A stretch of 64,000 nt of DNA from Nonomuraea endophytica (GTDB lineage Bacteria > Actinomycetota > Actinomycetes > Streptosporangiales > Streptosporangiaceae): NCBI RefSeq assembly GCF_014203235.1, contig NZ_JACHIN010000001.1, positions 186,001 through 250,000 of the forward strand. The letters run 5' to 3'. Shown here in pieces: positions 44,613 through 52,944 of this stretch. A model generated the notes under the pieces. That model did not search any database. It was not told the origin of the DNA and saw only the letters and a list, made by a program, of their open reading frames with translations. Both the position numbers and the translations under genes were made by a program. Position 1 is the stretch's first letter. Every line of letters starts with the position of its first letter.

Positions 44613-45977
44613 TCAACTCCTCACGACGGCGAGGACCTCGTCCCTGATCGCCGTCATCTTGCCTTCGTCGGCCGCTTCTGTGTTGAGCCTGAGCAGCGGC
44701 TCGGTGTTGGACGCACGCAGATTGAACCACCAGCCGGAGCCGCTCACGGTCAGCCCGTCGAGCTCGTCGAAGGAGCCCCGGCCGCCGAACGTCTCGCGGA
44801 CCCTGGTCAGCGCGGCCGCCTGGTCGGCGACGGTGCTGTTGATCTCACCGGAGGCGTGGTAGCGCGAGTAGGCGGCCACGACCTCCGACAGCGGGCTCGC
44901 CTGCTCCCCGAGGGCGGCCAGCACGTGCATGGCGGCCAGCATCCCCGAGTCGGCGAACCAGAAGTCGCGGAAGTAGTAGTGGGCGGAGTGCTCCCCGCCG
45001 AAGACAGCGCCGGTGGCGGCCATCTCGGCCTTGATGAAGGAGTGGCCCACGCGGGTGCGTACCGGGACTCCGCCGTGCTCGCGGACGATCTCCGGCACGC
45101 CCTGCGAGGTGATCAGGTTGTGGATGATCTTGGCGCCCGGGTGCTTGGCCAGCTCGCGGGCGGCGACCAGCGCGGTGACCGCCGACGGCGAGACCGAGCG
45201 GCCCCGCTCGTCGATCACCCAGCAGCGGTCGGCGTCGCCGTCGAAGGCCAGGCCGAGGTCGGCGCCGGTCTCGATGACCGCGCGCTGCAGGTCGACCAGG
45301 TTCTCCGGCTCCAGCGGGTTGGCCTCGTGGTTGGGGAAGGTGCCGTCGAGCTCGAAGAAGAGCGGCGTCACCTCGATCGGCAGGCCGTCGAAGACCGCGG
45401 GCACCGTGTGGCCGCCCATCGCGTTGCCGGCGTCGACCACGACCCGCAGGGGCCGGATCGCGCTCAGGTCGACCAGTCCGCGCAGGTGCGCGGCGTAGCC
45501 CTGGAGCAGGTCCTTCTCGGTGACGGAGCCGCGGGTCGCGCCCGGCTCCAAGCCGGGGGCGAGCAGTTCGGAGGCGAGCAGTTCGGCGGCGCGGTCGCGC
45601 ACGGCGGTGAGCCCGGTGTCGGCGCCGACCGGCACCGCGCCCGCGTGGCACATCTTCAGGCCGTTGTAGCGGGCCGGGTTGTGGCTGGCGGTGAACATCA
45701 CGCCGGGCAGGTCGAGGCTGCCGCTGGCGTAGTAGAGCAGGTCGGTGGAGCCGAGCCCGGTGTCGATCACGTCGGCTCCGCGGCCGGTGGCCCCCCGGAT
45801 GAAGGCTCCGGCCAGCGCGACTCCCGATGCGCGCATGTCCCGCGTCACGACCAGCGAGGTCGCGCCGGTCACGTCGACGAAGGCCGCCCCCACGGCTTCG
45901 GCGATCGGCTCGTCCAGCTCGTCAGGCACCACGCCGCGTACGTCGTAGGCCTTGAAGATCTTGGCGAGATCGCCCAC
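44613..45977 (-). CDS. manB: Phosphomannomutase/phosphoglucomutase ManB
   Basis: 454 residues. It interconverts mannose-6-phosphate and mannose-1-phosphate (or the glucose forms). The catalytic serine is in VMFTASHNPARYNGLK, the magnesium loop is FDGDADRCW, the sugar-selectivity loop GGEHSAHYYFRDFWFADSG is the type that binds both sugars, and the C-terminal phosphate loop is RASNTEPLLRLNTEA. First in a coupled set with Trm112-like and PGI/PMI genes, giving a fructose-6-P to mannose-1-P route for glycan precursors. Confidence 0.95.
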   Translation of the reverse strand: MGDLAKIFKAYDVRGVVPDELDEPIAEAVGAAFVDVTGATSLVVTRDMRASGVALAGAFIRGATGRGADVIDTGLGSTDLLYYASGSLDLPGVMFTASHNPARYNGLKMCHAGAVPVGADTGLTAVRDRAAELLASELLAPGLEPGATRGSVTEKDLLQGYAAHLRGLVDLSAIRPLRVVVDAGNAMGGHTVPAVFDGLPIEVTPLFFELDGTFPNHEANPLEPENLVDLQRAVIETGADLGLAFDGDADRCWVIDERGRSVSPSAVTALVAARELAKHPGAKIIHNLITSQGVPEIVREHGGVPVRTRVGHSFIKAEMAATGAVFGGEHSAHYYFRDFWFADSGMLAAMHVLAALGEQASPLSEVVAAYSRYHASGEINSTVADQAAALTRVRETFGGRGSFDELDGLTVSGSGWWFNLRASNTEPLLRLNTEAADEGKMTAIRDEVLAVVRS

Positions 45978-46007
45978 TCCAGCTCCTAGGTCGTCGTTGA
46001 GACGAGC

Positions 46008-46376
46008 CTACCGGTCGCCGCGTTGCTGCTGGGCGGAGCGGAGCACGCGCAGGTGGCCCCTGCGGCCGACCTCGACTCCCTGGCCGACGGGTTCGGTGCC
46101 GGAGGGACTCGGCCTGGCCGCTTCCCTGACGGCGTTGGCGAGCGCTTCGAGATCGTCCGAGCTGGGTGAGGCGCCGTCCGTGGGCAGCCGCACCACCTCC
46201 CAGCCGCGGGGGGCGGTGAGCCGCTCGGCGTGCTCGGCGCACAGGTCATAGCAGTGCGGCTCGGCGTACGTCGCCAGAGGGCCGAGAACAGCGGTCGAGT
46301 CGGCGTATACGTACGTGAGCGTGAAGACGGCAGGCTGGCTGCAAGCGGTGCGGGAACAGCGGCGGACGGGGCTCAC
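46008..46376 (-). CDS. DUF3499 protein
   Basis: A 122-residue actinobacterial protein with a conserved core SPVRRCSRTACSQPAVFTLTYVYADSTAVLGPLATYAEPHCYDLCAEHAERLTAPRGWEVVRL, having two CxxxC or CxxC-like pairs and a histidine that suggest a small metal site. Function unknown. The start is the GTG at 46376 where the family begins; there is no ribosome site, and a TACGGT -10-like box lies 6 nt upstream, so leaderless translation is likely. Divergent from the zincin-like gene. Confidence 0.85.
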   Translation of the reverse strand: MSPVRRCSRTACSQPAVFTLTYVYADSTAVLGPLATYAEPHCYDLCAEHAERLTAPRGWEVVRLPTDGASPSSDDLEALANAVREAARPSPSGTEPVGQGVEVGRRGHLRVLRSAQQQRGDR

Positions 46377-46382
46377 GGAGGG

Positions 46383-46388
46383 ACCGTA
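46383..46388 (-). promoter_or_regulatory. -10-like box of the DUF3499 gene, leaderless start likely
   Basis: TACGGT on the minus strand, 6 nt before the GTG at 46376; no ribosome site. Confidence 0.4.
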
Positions 46389-46512
46389 TCTGGTAAGAGT
46401 CCGAGGCGCCACTATCTGAGCGCTCTTAACGAGCGTGTCGCCACAATTCGGACACCTGTCGCAGGCTTTACACCCACCTGTACCAATGCTGCAGTACGGC
46501 GGCCGCTCCTCG

Positions 46513-46518
46513 TAAACT
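46513..46518 (+). promoter_or_regulatory. -10 box of the zincin-like gene, leaderless start likely
   Basis: TAAACT is 6 nt before the ATG at 46525. A GTG 6 nt upstream of that ATG is too close to the box. Confidence 0.45.
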
Positions 46519-46524
46519 GTGGGG

Positions 46525-46950
46525 ATGACTCCACGACGCCGTGACCGCCACGGTCGCGGCCTTCGAGGCCCGCTGGCTCCCTCCCACGTGCCCATCGCGA
46601 AGTCCAGGGGCGAGCGCTTCGACGACTTCGTCCTGGACGCGGTCGAGCGGCTCAAGCCGCGCTGGGGGGCGCAGCTGGCGGCGGTGGAGTTCGCGGTCGA
46701 GGAGGTGCCGCCGCTGAGCGAACTCGGCGACGGTCCCGGCCGCTCGGGCCCGATCCCGTTCGGCCGCGCCGAGCCGGCCCGCGGCGCCCAGCCCGCCTCC
46801 GTGGTGGTCTACCGCCGCCCGCTGGAGGCCCGCTCGCGTGACCGGGAGACGCTGGGCGCGCTGGTGCACGACACGGTGGTGGAGCAGGTGGCGTTCCTGC
46901 TGGGCCGCTCGCCCGACGAGGTCGATCCGGGCTTCGACACCCACGGCTGA
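46525..46950 (+). CDS. Zincin-like metallopeptidase-family protein (DUF1025-type), probably inactive
   Basis: A 141-residue protein of the minimal zincin family found beside DUF3499 and whiB in actinobacteria. Core: RFDDFVLDAVERLKPRWGAQLAAVEFAVEEVP, VVVYRRPLEARSRDRETLGALVHDTVVEQVAFLLG. The metal-binding HExxH of active members is replaced by HDTVVEQ at residues 115-121, so peptidase activity is doubtful. It is unusually basic at the N terminus. Four 14-nt tandem repeats begin right after its stop, followed by a terminator shared with whiB. Confidence 0.78.
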   Translation: MTPRRRDRHGRGLRGPLAPSHVPIAKSRGERFDDFVLDAVERLKPRWGAQLAAVEFAVEEVPPLSELGDGPGRSGPIPFGRAEPARGAQPASVVVYRRPLEARSRDRETLGALVHDTVVEQVAFLLGRSPDEVDPGFDTHG

Positions 46951-47006
46951 GCTGACCACAAGGCGCTGACCACAAGGCGGTGACCACAAGGCGGTGACCA
47001 CAATGG
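46951..47006. repeat. 14-nt tandem repeat, four units
   Basis: Units of GCTGACCACAAGGC at 46951, 46965, 46979 and 46993, the last with two changes. The first starts directly after the TGA of the zincin-like gene. Confidence 0.95.
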
Positions 47007-47008
47007 CG

Positions 47009-47040
47009 AGGGGCCACGCGGACGATGCCGCGTGACCCCT
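47009..47040. terminator. Terminator between the zincin-like gene and whiB
   Basis: 13-bp stem AGGGGCCACGCGG / CCGCGTGACCCCT with one mismatch and a 6-nt loop between two convergent stops. Confidence 0.85.
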
Positions 47041-47055
47041 GAACCTGATATCCGC

Positions 47056-47316
47056 CTATACGGCCTGGCGCTTGATCCGCCGACGTTCCCGCTCGGACAA
47101 CCCTCCCCAGATGCCGAACCGCTCGTCGTGTTCCAGCGCGTATTCCAGGCACTCGGCTCGGACCTCACACGTCCGGCAGACCTTTTTGGCCTCGCGTGTG
47201 GAGCCGCCCTTCTCCGGGAAGAACGCCTCCGGATCCGTCTGCGCACAAAGTGCGCGCTCCTGCCAGCCGAGTTCTTCCGCATCAAGCTGGTCCTGTGCGA
47301 TGACCAGATCGGTCAC
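47056..47316 (-). CDS. whiB: Developmental regulator WhiB
   Basis: An 86-residue Wbl protein that binds an iron-sulfur cluster through Cys24, Cys47, Cys50 and Cys56 (CRTCEVRAEC) and contains the GIWGG beta-turn (68-72) and a basic DNA-binding tail (ERERRRIKRQAV). The sequence LGWQERALCAQTDPEAFFPEKGGSTREAKKVC is characteristic of the WhiB/WhmD branch, which with WhiA controls sporulation septation and division genes. The promoter at 47408-47437 and a leader hairpin lie upstream. The neighbourhood (manB, DUF3499, zincin-like) is the known whiB context. Confidence 0.95.
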   Translation of the reverse strand: MTDLVIAQDQLDAEELGWQERALCAQTDPEAFFPEKGGSTREAKKVCRTCEVRAECLEYALEHDERFGIWGGLSERERRRIKRQAV

Positions 47317-47359
47317 TGCGCACCTCCCTGCCGCCCGCCCGCAATGGAGCCCCCCATGA

Positions 47360-47392
47360 ACGCCTTCCTATTACCCACCCACTGGAAGGCGT
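47360..47392 (-). promoter_or_regulatory. Hairpin in the whiB leader
   Basis: ACGCCTTCC and GGAAGGCGT form a perfect 9-bp stem with a 15-nt loop, within the roughly 85-nt leader predicted from the promoter at 47408-47437. It may protect or regulate the mRNA. Confidence 0.5.
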
Positions 47393-47407
47393 AACAACAT
47401 GGTTGTA

Positions 47408-47437
47408 ATTACACGCGCGTGCCGTACGTGACGTCAA
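47408..47437 (-). promoter_or_regulatory. whiB promoter
   Basis: On the minus strand TTGACG (-35, 47432-47437) and TGTAAT (-10, 47408-47413) are separated by 18 nt, upstream of whiB. The -10 lies in the palindrome TGTAATTACA and the -35 in TGACGTCA, so regulators could bind either box. Confidence 0.6.
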
Positions 47438-47632
47438 GCGGCATGCCGGTATCCGGGGAAAGACCAGATCTCGCCCCGGTGTGTTTGGCATGTGGTGTTC
47501 GCGCCCGGCGGTTTCCATGAACCATGGCCTTGACCTGGCGTGTTCCGCGCTCTCGGCGGTCGAAACCGTACCAGGGCGGGATTGACGCCCGCCCGTGGCC
47601 CACCTTCTCTCTAGCTCTGCTTTGTCAGTTCC
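47438..47632. other. Rest of the whiB upstream region
   Basis: No gene or clear hairpin seen between the whiB promoter and the end of the Gln/Pro-rich membrane protein gene. It may hold further whiB regulatory sites. Confidence 0.3.
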
Positions 47633-49696
47633 TTACCTGCGAGGCTCGTTGGGGGTGTATATGGCGGTGGGGTCGATCGGGTCGTCCCCCTGCCTGGGCG
47701 GGTCGTTCAGCGCGTCGCCGCCGCGAAACATCGACTGGTCCAGCCGGACGGTCGACTCGGCCGGCGACTCGCCGCCGTTCCAGCCGGGCTGGTAGGCCTG
47801 CTGCGGCTGCTGAGGTGCCGGGGGCTGCTGCTGGGGGTGCCCGAACGGGTCGTCGTAGGGGCCCGCCTGTCCCGTGTAGTCCGGCACACGCAGGTCGGGT
47901 GCGGTGCCGGCGGTCGAGTGCTGATAGTGCTCGGCCTGCTGGTAGGCGTCGAGCAACTGCTGGGAGCGCGGGTCCACGGGCGGGTCCGGCTCCTGGTAGT
48001 GCTGCTGGGGCTGGGCGAACTCCTGGCCCGGCACGCCGGTGAACGGCTGGCCCTGCTGCTCGAACGCGGGCGGGCGCTCATAATACGGCGCGCCCGCCGG
48101 ACCGTCCTGGGGCGGCGCGTACGGGTTGGGGGCCTCGGCCGCCGGAGCGTAGGGGGTGGGCTCCGGCGGGGCGAACGAGCTCGGGGTGGAGTAGGCGTCC
48201 TGGTTCTGCGGCGGGGCGTACGGGTTGGGGTCGGCGTACGCGCCGGACTGGGGCTGCTGGCGGTAGACGTCCGGCTGGCTGTCGGCCGGGACGTAGGGGG
48301 CCGGGGTGTAGCCGGAGTCGGGCATCGTCTCCGACGGGGTGTAGCCGCCCGAGGGGGGCACCGTGTCGGAGGGGGCGTAGCCACTGCTGGGGGGCGTGGT
48401 GTCGACCGTGTCGTAGCCGTTCTGGGCGGGGGGCTCCGGCGCGTAGACGTTGGGGGTGTCCTGCGACGAGTAGCCGGGCGTGTTGTACGCGCCGCTCTGG
48501 GCGGGCTGGGCGTACTCCTGGCTGTAGGGGTCCTGGCTGTAAGGCTGGGAGTCCTGGCTGTACTGCTGGGGCTCCGGGTTGTACTGCTGGGGCTCGGGGG
48601 CGGCTGGGAGCGCGGCTCTGGGCTGCGGCGCGGGCGGCTCGGGGGCGGCGGGCTGCTGGAAGTTCTGGTACGCGTCCTGCTCGGCCCCGAAACCCTGCTG
48701 GCCGAAGGGCTGACCCGGATCGGACTGGGCGAAGGGGGGCTGACCGGGCGGGGCGTAGGGCTGACCGGCGCCGGGCTGGGCGTAGCCGGGCTGCTGGCCG
48801 GGGTCGGCACCGGCGAAGCCCTGCTGGCCGCTATCGGGCTGGCCGAAGCCCTGCTGACCTGTGCCGGAGTGGGCGAAGCCCTGCTGACCGGCGCTGGGCT
48901 GACCTGTGCCGGGCTGGCCGAAGCCCTGCTGACCGGCGCTGGGCTGACCTGTGCCGGGCTGGGAGAAGCCGTGCTGACCCGTGCCGGGCTGGGCGTAGGC
49001 GGGCTGCTGGCCCGATGCGGGCTGCTGGCCGTAGGGCTGGCCCGGGGCGGGCTGGGCGAATGCCTGGCCGGAGGCGGGCTGCTGGGCGTACTCCGGCTGC
49101 TGGGCGTATTCGGGCTGCTGCGCGTATTCGGGCTGGCCGAATCCGGGCTGCGGAGTGAAGCCGGGCTGCTGGGCGAAGCTCTGCTGGCCGTACCCCTGAG
49201 GCTGGCCGAAGCCGGGCTGCGGCGAGAACGTCGTCACCGGACGGCGCGCGGGCAGGGCCTGCGGCATGAGGTAGAGGGCGGCCAGGACGGTCAGGGCGAG
49301 GGTGGGCAGGCCGGTGAGGAGGAGTTCGAGGATGGAGCGGAAGCCGTTGCCCGCGAAAAGGGCGACGAACAGCGCGAGGACCCCGAACAGCGCCATGGCC
49401 GACAGCGTGATCGCCGCGACCATCGTGACCGGCCCGGCGGACTTGGCCGGGGTGCCCAACTTCGTCAGTAGCAGCACCGCGCCGATCAGCAGCGCGATCG
49501 TGACCGGGCTGGTCAGGCTGGAGAAGTAGATGGCGCCGCGCTCGGTGAGGCCGATGCTCGATCCATAGGCGCCGTCTCCGCCGATCAGAAACCGGCCTAC
49601 GGCCACCAGCGTGGACGTGACGCCGGCAGCCAGCATGATCCAGGCAGCCGGCTCTTTCAGCCGGGCGACGTCAAGTTTGCTCACAACTACCCCCAT
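47633..49696 (-). CDS. Membrane protein with a very long Gln/Pro/Gly-rich tail
   Basis: 687 residues. The first 150 residues hold four membrane helices (for example [22 protein letters not shown] and [15 protein letters not shown]). The rest, over 500 residues, is a low-complexity cytoplasmic tail: [15 protein letters not shown] and EYAQQP repeats, then Pro/Tyr/Asp-rich sequence ending in IYTPNEPRR. No enzyme domain is visible. Such a tail could be a scaffold or phase-separating region. Two starts are possible: ATG 49696 (AAGGG site) or GTG 49684 (GGGGG site). Function unknown; the tail repeats are in-phase at DNA level, suggesting repeat expansion. Confidence 0.8.
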   Translation of the reverse strand: MGVVVSKLDVARLKEPAAWIMLAAGVTSTLVAVGRFLIGGDGAYGSSIGLTERGAIYFSSLTSPVTIALLIGAVLLLTKLGTPAKSAGPVTMVAAITLSAMALFGVLALFVALFAGNGFRSILELLLTGLPTLALTVLAALYLMPQALPARRPVTTFSPQPGFGQPQGYGQQSFAQQPGFTPQPGFGQPEYAQQPEYAQQPEYAQQPASGQAFAQPAPGQPYGQQPASGQQPAYAQPGTGQHGFSQPGTGQPSAGQQGFGQPGTGQPSAGQQGFAHSGTGQQGFGQPDSGQQGFAGADPGQQPGYAQPGAGQPYAPPGQPPFAQSDPGQPFGQQGFGAEQDAYQNFQQPAAPEPPAPQPRAALPAAPEPQQYNPEPQQYSQDSQPYSQDPYSQEYAQPAQSGAYNTPGYSSQDTPNVYAPEPPAQNGYDTVDTTPPSSGYAPSDTVPPSGGYTPSETMPDSGYTPAPYVPADSQPDVYRQQPQSGAYADPNPYAPPQNQDAYSTPSSFAPPEPTPYAPAAEAPNPYAPPQDGPAGAPYYERPPAFEQQGQPFTGVPGQEFAQPQQHYQEPDPPVDPRSQQLLDAYQQAEHYQHSTAGTAPDLRVPDYTGQAGPYDDPFGHPQQQPPAPQQPQQAYQPGWNGGESPAESTVRLDQSMFRGGDALNDPPRQGDDPIDPTAIYTPNEPRR

Positions 49697-49850
49697 CGAG
49701 CCCTTTGGCCCGCAGTGAGTTTGCCACATGACCGACTTACGCGGCGGGGAACCCAGGAGGCTCATTCCTCACATGTCCCTCATTGCGAGGATTTTTCTGG
49801 CATGGGGAGGGGTAAGACTGACCTCTGGGACAGATGGAAGACTGGGCGAC

Positions 49851-50789
49851 ATGCACATCGTGTCCCTCGCCGGCGGCATCGGCGGCGCCCGCTTCCTGCG
49901 CGGTCTGCGCGCCACCGCCCCCGACGCCCAGATCACCGTCATCGGCAACACCGGCGACGACATCACCCTCTTCGGCCTGCGGGTCTGCCCCGACCTGGAC
50001 ACCGTGATGTACACGCTGGGCGGCGGCATCAACGAGGAGCAGGGCTGGGGCCGGGAGAAGGAGACGCACACGGTCAAGGAGGAGCTGGCCGCGTACGGCG
50101 TGGAGCCGCAGTGGTTCGGGCTCGGCGACCGTGACTTCGCCACCCACATCGTGCGCTCACAGATGATGGAGGCGGGCTACCCGCTCTCGCAGATCACCGA
50201 GGCGCTGTGCGCGCGCTGGCGGCCGGGCGTACGGCTGCTGCCCATGAGCGACGACCGCTGCGAGACCCACGTCGTCATCACCGACGAGCAGGGGCGGCGG
50301 GCGATCCACTTCCAGGAGTGGTGGGTCAGGCTGCGCGCCTCGATCCCGGCCGAGTCGATCGCGCTGATCGGCGCCGACACCGCGCGGCCCGCGCCCGGCG
50401 TCCTGGAGGCGATCGAGGAGGCCGACGTGGTGATCCTGCCGCCGTCGAACCCGGTCGTGAGCATCGGCACGATCCTCCAGGTGCCCGGCATCAGGGACGC
50501 GCTGCTGGCCAAGACCGTGGTGGGCGTCTCCCCGATCATCGGCGGCGCGCCCGTGCGCGGCATGGCCGACGCGTGCCTGACCGCGATCGGGGTGGAGACC
50601 AGCGCCCAGGCGGTGCTGGAGCTCTACGGCGCGGACCTGGTCGACGGCTGGCTGGTCGCGCCGGAGGACGACGGGGTGGCCGTGGACGGCATCCGGGTGC
50701 AGGCCCGACCGCTGATCATGCACGACGCCGACGCCGCGGCCGACATCGCCCGCGCCGCCCTCGACCTGGCCCTGGACCTCAACCGATGA
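49851..50789 (+). CDS. fbiA: F420 precursor transferase (FbiA/CofD)
   Basis: 312 residues. FbiA joins a phosphoenolpyruvate- or phospholactate-derived group from its guanosine diphosphate donor to the deazaflavin FO, giving (dehydro)F420-0. Marks: VSLAGGIGGARFLRGL, GNTGDDITLFGLRVCPDLDTVMYTLGG, RWRPGVRLLPMSDDRCETHVV, LPPSNPVVSIGTILQVPGIRDAL and VVGVSPIIGGAPVRGMADACL. Its stop overlaps the fbiB start (ATGA). The start at 49851 fits the family N terminus; the ribosome site is weak. Confidence 0.95.
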   Translation: MHIVSLAGGIGGARFLRGLRATAPDAQITVIGNTGDDITLFGLRVCPDLDTVMYTLGGGINEEQGWGREKETHTVKEELAAYGVEPQWFGLGDRDFATHIVRSQMMEAGYPLSQITEALCARWRPGVRLLPMSDDRCETHVVITDEQGRRAIHFQEWWVRLRASIPAESIALIGADTARPAPGVLEAIEEADVVILPPSNPVVSIGTILQVPGIRDALLAKTVVGVSPIIGGAPVRGMADACLTAIGVETSAQAVLELYGADLVDGWLVAPEDDGVAVDGIRVQARPLIMHDADAAADIARAALDLALDLNR

Positions 50790-52102
50790 CCACCCCCGAA
50801 ACCCCGGCCCCCCAACCAGCACACCCGGAAGGGGCCGCCCCGGAATGGGTTTCCCCAGAGGGGACCATCCCCGAAGGAGCTGCCACAGGAGAGGCCGTCC
50901 CAGGACCACCTGGAGAGGCCGTCCCAGGAAGGGTTTCCCCGGAAGGGGTTTCCCTGGAGGGGGTTTCCCTAGAAGGGGTTTCCCTGGAGGGGGGTGTTCC
51001 CGGGGAGGTTCGGGTGGTGCCGGTTCTGGGGTTGCCCGATGTGCGCCCCGGCGACGACCTGGCCGCGTTGCTCAAGGGGGCGGATCTGCGGCCCGGCGAC
51101 ATCGTGGTCATCACCTCGAAGATCGTCAGCAAGGCCGAGAACCGTCTCCGGGACGCCCCCGACCGCACCGCCGCCATCGAGGAGGAGACCGAGCGCGTCG
51201 TGGCCAGGCGCGGTGACATGGTCATCGCCCAGACCCGCCACGGCTTCGTCATGGCCGCAGCGGGCGTCGACAACTCCAACGTCGCCCCCGGCACGGTCCT
51301 GCTCCTGCCGGAGGACAGCGACGCCTCCGCCCGGCGCATCCGCGCCGGCCTTCCCCGGGGCGTGGGCGTGATCATCTCCGACACGTTCGGCCGCCCGTGG
51401 CGCAACGGCCTCACCGACGTGGCCATCGGCGCCGCCGGCGTGCTCCCCCTTGAGGACTTCCGCGGCGGCGAGGACTCCTACGGCAACCCCCTGAACGCCA
51501 CCGTCACCGCCCTGGCCGACGAGATCGCCGCGGCGGCCGAGCTGGTCAAGGGCAAGCTGGCGGGCGTCCCGGTCGCGGTGGTGCGCGGCCTGGCGCACCT
51601 GTTGACCCGGGAGGACGGTCCCGGCGTGCGCCCGCTGATCCGCCCCGCCGACGAGGACCTCTTCCGCTACGGCTCCCGCGACGTCGTCCCCGCCCGCCGC
51701 ACCATCCGCGACTTCACCGACGACCCGGTCGATCCGTGGCTGGTACGGCAGGCCGTCGAGGCCGCCTTCACCGCCCCGGGCGCCGGGCACACCCGGTTCG
51801 CCCTGGTGGAGTCGCCGGCCGTACGGGAGAAGCTGGTGAAGGCCCCGTACCTGGTCGTGGCCTGTGTGACGGAGCCGGGCGAGCAGGCGGCGGCCAGGGC
51901 CGGCGCGGCCGTGCAGAGCTTGCTGATCCAGCTCGCGATGGAGGGCCTCGGCTCGGCGTGGCTGCCGCCGGGCGGCGGGGAGGAGATCCTGGATCTTCCC
52001 GAGGGCTGGCGGCCGATCGCTCTGGTGGCGGTGGGGCATCCCGCCGAGACCCCCGCGGACCGGGAGCCCCAAGATTTTGCGGCCCGCATCGTGCTGCGCT
52101 GA
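50786..52102 (+). CDS. fbiB: F420 gamma-glutamyl ligase / dehydro-F420 reductase FbiB with an unusual N-terminal extension
   Basis: 438 residues. The ligase domain (about 74-290) has the CofE marks PVLGLPDVRPGDDLAALL, VVITSKIVSKAEN, ISDTFGRPWRNGLTDVAIGAAG and DEIAAAAELVKGKLAGVPVAVVRG. A nitroreductase-like C-terminal domain (about 300-438: RRTIRDFTDDPV, AMEGLGSAWLPPG) is as in actinobacterial FbiB, which adds glutamates to F420-0 and reduces dehydro-F420-0. Residues 1-73 are extra: a Pro/Glu/Gly-rich repeat region including four copies of VS(P/L)EG. ATG overlaps the fbiA stop. Confidence 0.93.
   Translation: MTTPETPAPQPAHPEGAAPEWVSPEGTIPEGAATGEAVPGPPGEAVPGRVSPEGVSLEGVSLEGVSLEGGVPGEVRVVPVLGLPDVRPGDDLAALLKGADLRPGDIVVITSKIVSKAENRLRDAPDRTAAIEEETERVVARRGDMVIAQTRHGFVMAAAGVDNSNVAPGTVLLLPEDSDASARRIRAGLPRGVGVIISDTFGRPWRNGLTDVAIGAAGVLPLEDFRGGEDSYGNPLNATVTALADEIAAAAELVKGKLAGVPVAVVRGLAHLLTREDGPGVRPLIRPADEDLFRYGSRDVVPARRTIRDFTDDPVDPWLVRQAVEAAFTAPGAGHTRFALVESPAVREKLVKAPYLVVACVTEPGEQAAARAGAAVQSLLIQLAMEGLGSAWLPPGGGEEILDLPEGWRPIALVAVGHPAETPADREPQDFAARIVLR
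50933..50992 (+). repeat. 15-nt coding minisatellite in fbiB
   Basis: Four 15-nt units starting at 50933, 50948, 50963 and 50978 (GTTTCCCTGGAGGGG type), each encoding VS(P/L)EG. A GAGAGGCCGTCCCAGGA repeat precedes them twice. The number of units may vary between strains. Confidence 0.9.
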
Positions 52103-52119
52103 TCTGACTCTTCCCAGCA

Positions 52120-52160
52120 CTTAGGGGTAAAGCAGGCATTTACCCTTAGGAAACTTTCCT
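52120..52160. promoter_or_regulatory. Inverted repeats upstream of the LPMO gene
   Basis: GGGTAAA (52125-52131) and TTTACCC (52139-52145) are perfect inverted arms with 7 nt between, flanked by CTTAG and TTAGG; AGGAAA and TTTCCT (52148-52160) form a second palindrome directly after. No dre-like box is present. Either may be an operator for the LPMO promoter. Confidence 0.5.
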
Positions 52161-52199
52161 TTATGTTCGGGGTATCCCCCCATGTAGAGGAGCATTTTT

Positions 52200-52940
52200 A
52201 TGAGAAGGGTGCTCACGTTAGCCAGCGCGATGCTCGTGGCGATATCCGCCACGATCTTCGTCGCTTCCCCCGCGCTCGCCCACGGCTACGTCAACTCACC
52301 CCCGAGCAGGCAGTACAACTGCAAGCTCGGCAAGGTGCAGAACTGCGGACCCATCGTCTGGGAGCCGCAGAGCGTCGAAGGCGCCAAGGGCCAGCGCAAC
52401 TGCCACGCGGGCGACTCACGCTGGGCTCCGCTCAGCGATGAGAGCAAGCCGTGGCCGGTGACGAACGTCGGCTCGTCCACCAGCTTCAGCTGGACGTTCA
52501 CCGCCCGCCACGCGACGCTGTCGTACGAGTACTACATCGGCGGCACCCGCGTCGGCTACGTCGCAGGAAACGGGCAGCAACCGGGAGCCACGGTCACGCA
52601 CAACGTGAACCTGTCCGGCTTCAGCGGCCGCCAGAAGGTCCTCGCCATCTGGAACATCGCCGACACCGCCATGGCGTTCTACGCCTGCGTCGACGTCAAC
52701 ATCGGCGGCGGCCCCGGCCAGCCCACCCCCACTCCCACACCGACCCCCACGCCCACCCCCACCACTCCGACACCGACTCCCACCGCCACCAACCCCGGTG
52801 GCACCTGGGCGGCAGGCACCGCCTACGCACCGGGCAACACCGTCACCTACGCCGGACAGTCCTACCGTTGCCTCCAGTCGCACACCGCGATAGCGGGATG
52901 GGAACCACCCAATGTCCCGGCTCTTTGGCAGCGGATCTGA
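52200..52940 (+). CDS. Secreted AA10 lytic polysaccharide monooxygenase with chitin-binding module
   Basis: 246 residues. A signal peptide ends at ALA, exposing His28 as the mature N terminus (HGYVNSPPSRQYNC). Together with His104 (RHATLSYEYY) this forms the copper histidine brace that oxidatively cleaves crystalline chitin. The AA10 domain runs to about residue 175 (VLAIWNIADTAMAFYACVDV), followed by a PT-repeat linker and a C-terminal CBM5/12 chitin-binding module (WAAGTAYAPGNTVTYAGQSYRCLQSHTAIAGWEPPNVPALW). It works with chitinases to release GlcNAc for the PTS. AGAGGAG lies 6 nt before the ATG. Confidence 0.95.
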   Translation: MRRVLTLASAMLVAISATIFVASPALAHGYVNSPPSRQYNCKLGKVQNCGPIVWEPQSVEGAKGQRNCHAGDSRWAPLSDESKPWPVTNVGSSTSFSWTFTARHATLSYEYYIGGTRVGYVAGNGQQPGATVTHNVNLSGFSGRQKVLAIWNIADTAMAFYACVDVNIGGGPGQPTPTPTPTPTPTPTTPTPTPTATNPGGTWAAGTAYAPGNTVTYAGQSYRCLQSHTAIAGWEPPNVPALWQRI

Positions 52941-52944
52941 ATCC

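Noticed and set aside
46951..47006. CRISPR-like array
   Set aside because: Units are contiguous 14-mers with no spacers and there are no cas genes.
47850..49471. Long rightward frame antisense to the Gln/Pro-rich membrane protein
   Set aside because: A complement of the repeat-rich coding strand, Gly/Val/Leu/Arg-rich with no domain.
52120..52199. DasR box at the LPMO promoter
   Set aside because: No TGGTCTAGACCA-like half was found, although regulation by DasR would have been expected from the chitin theme.
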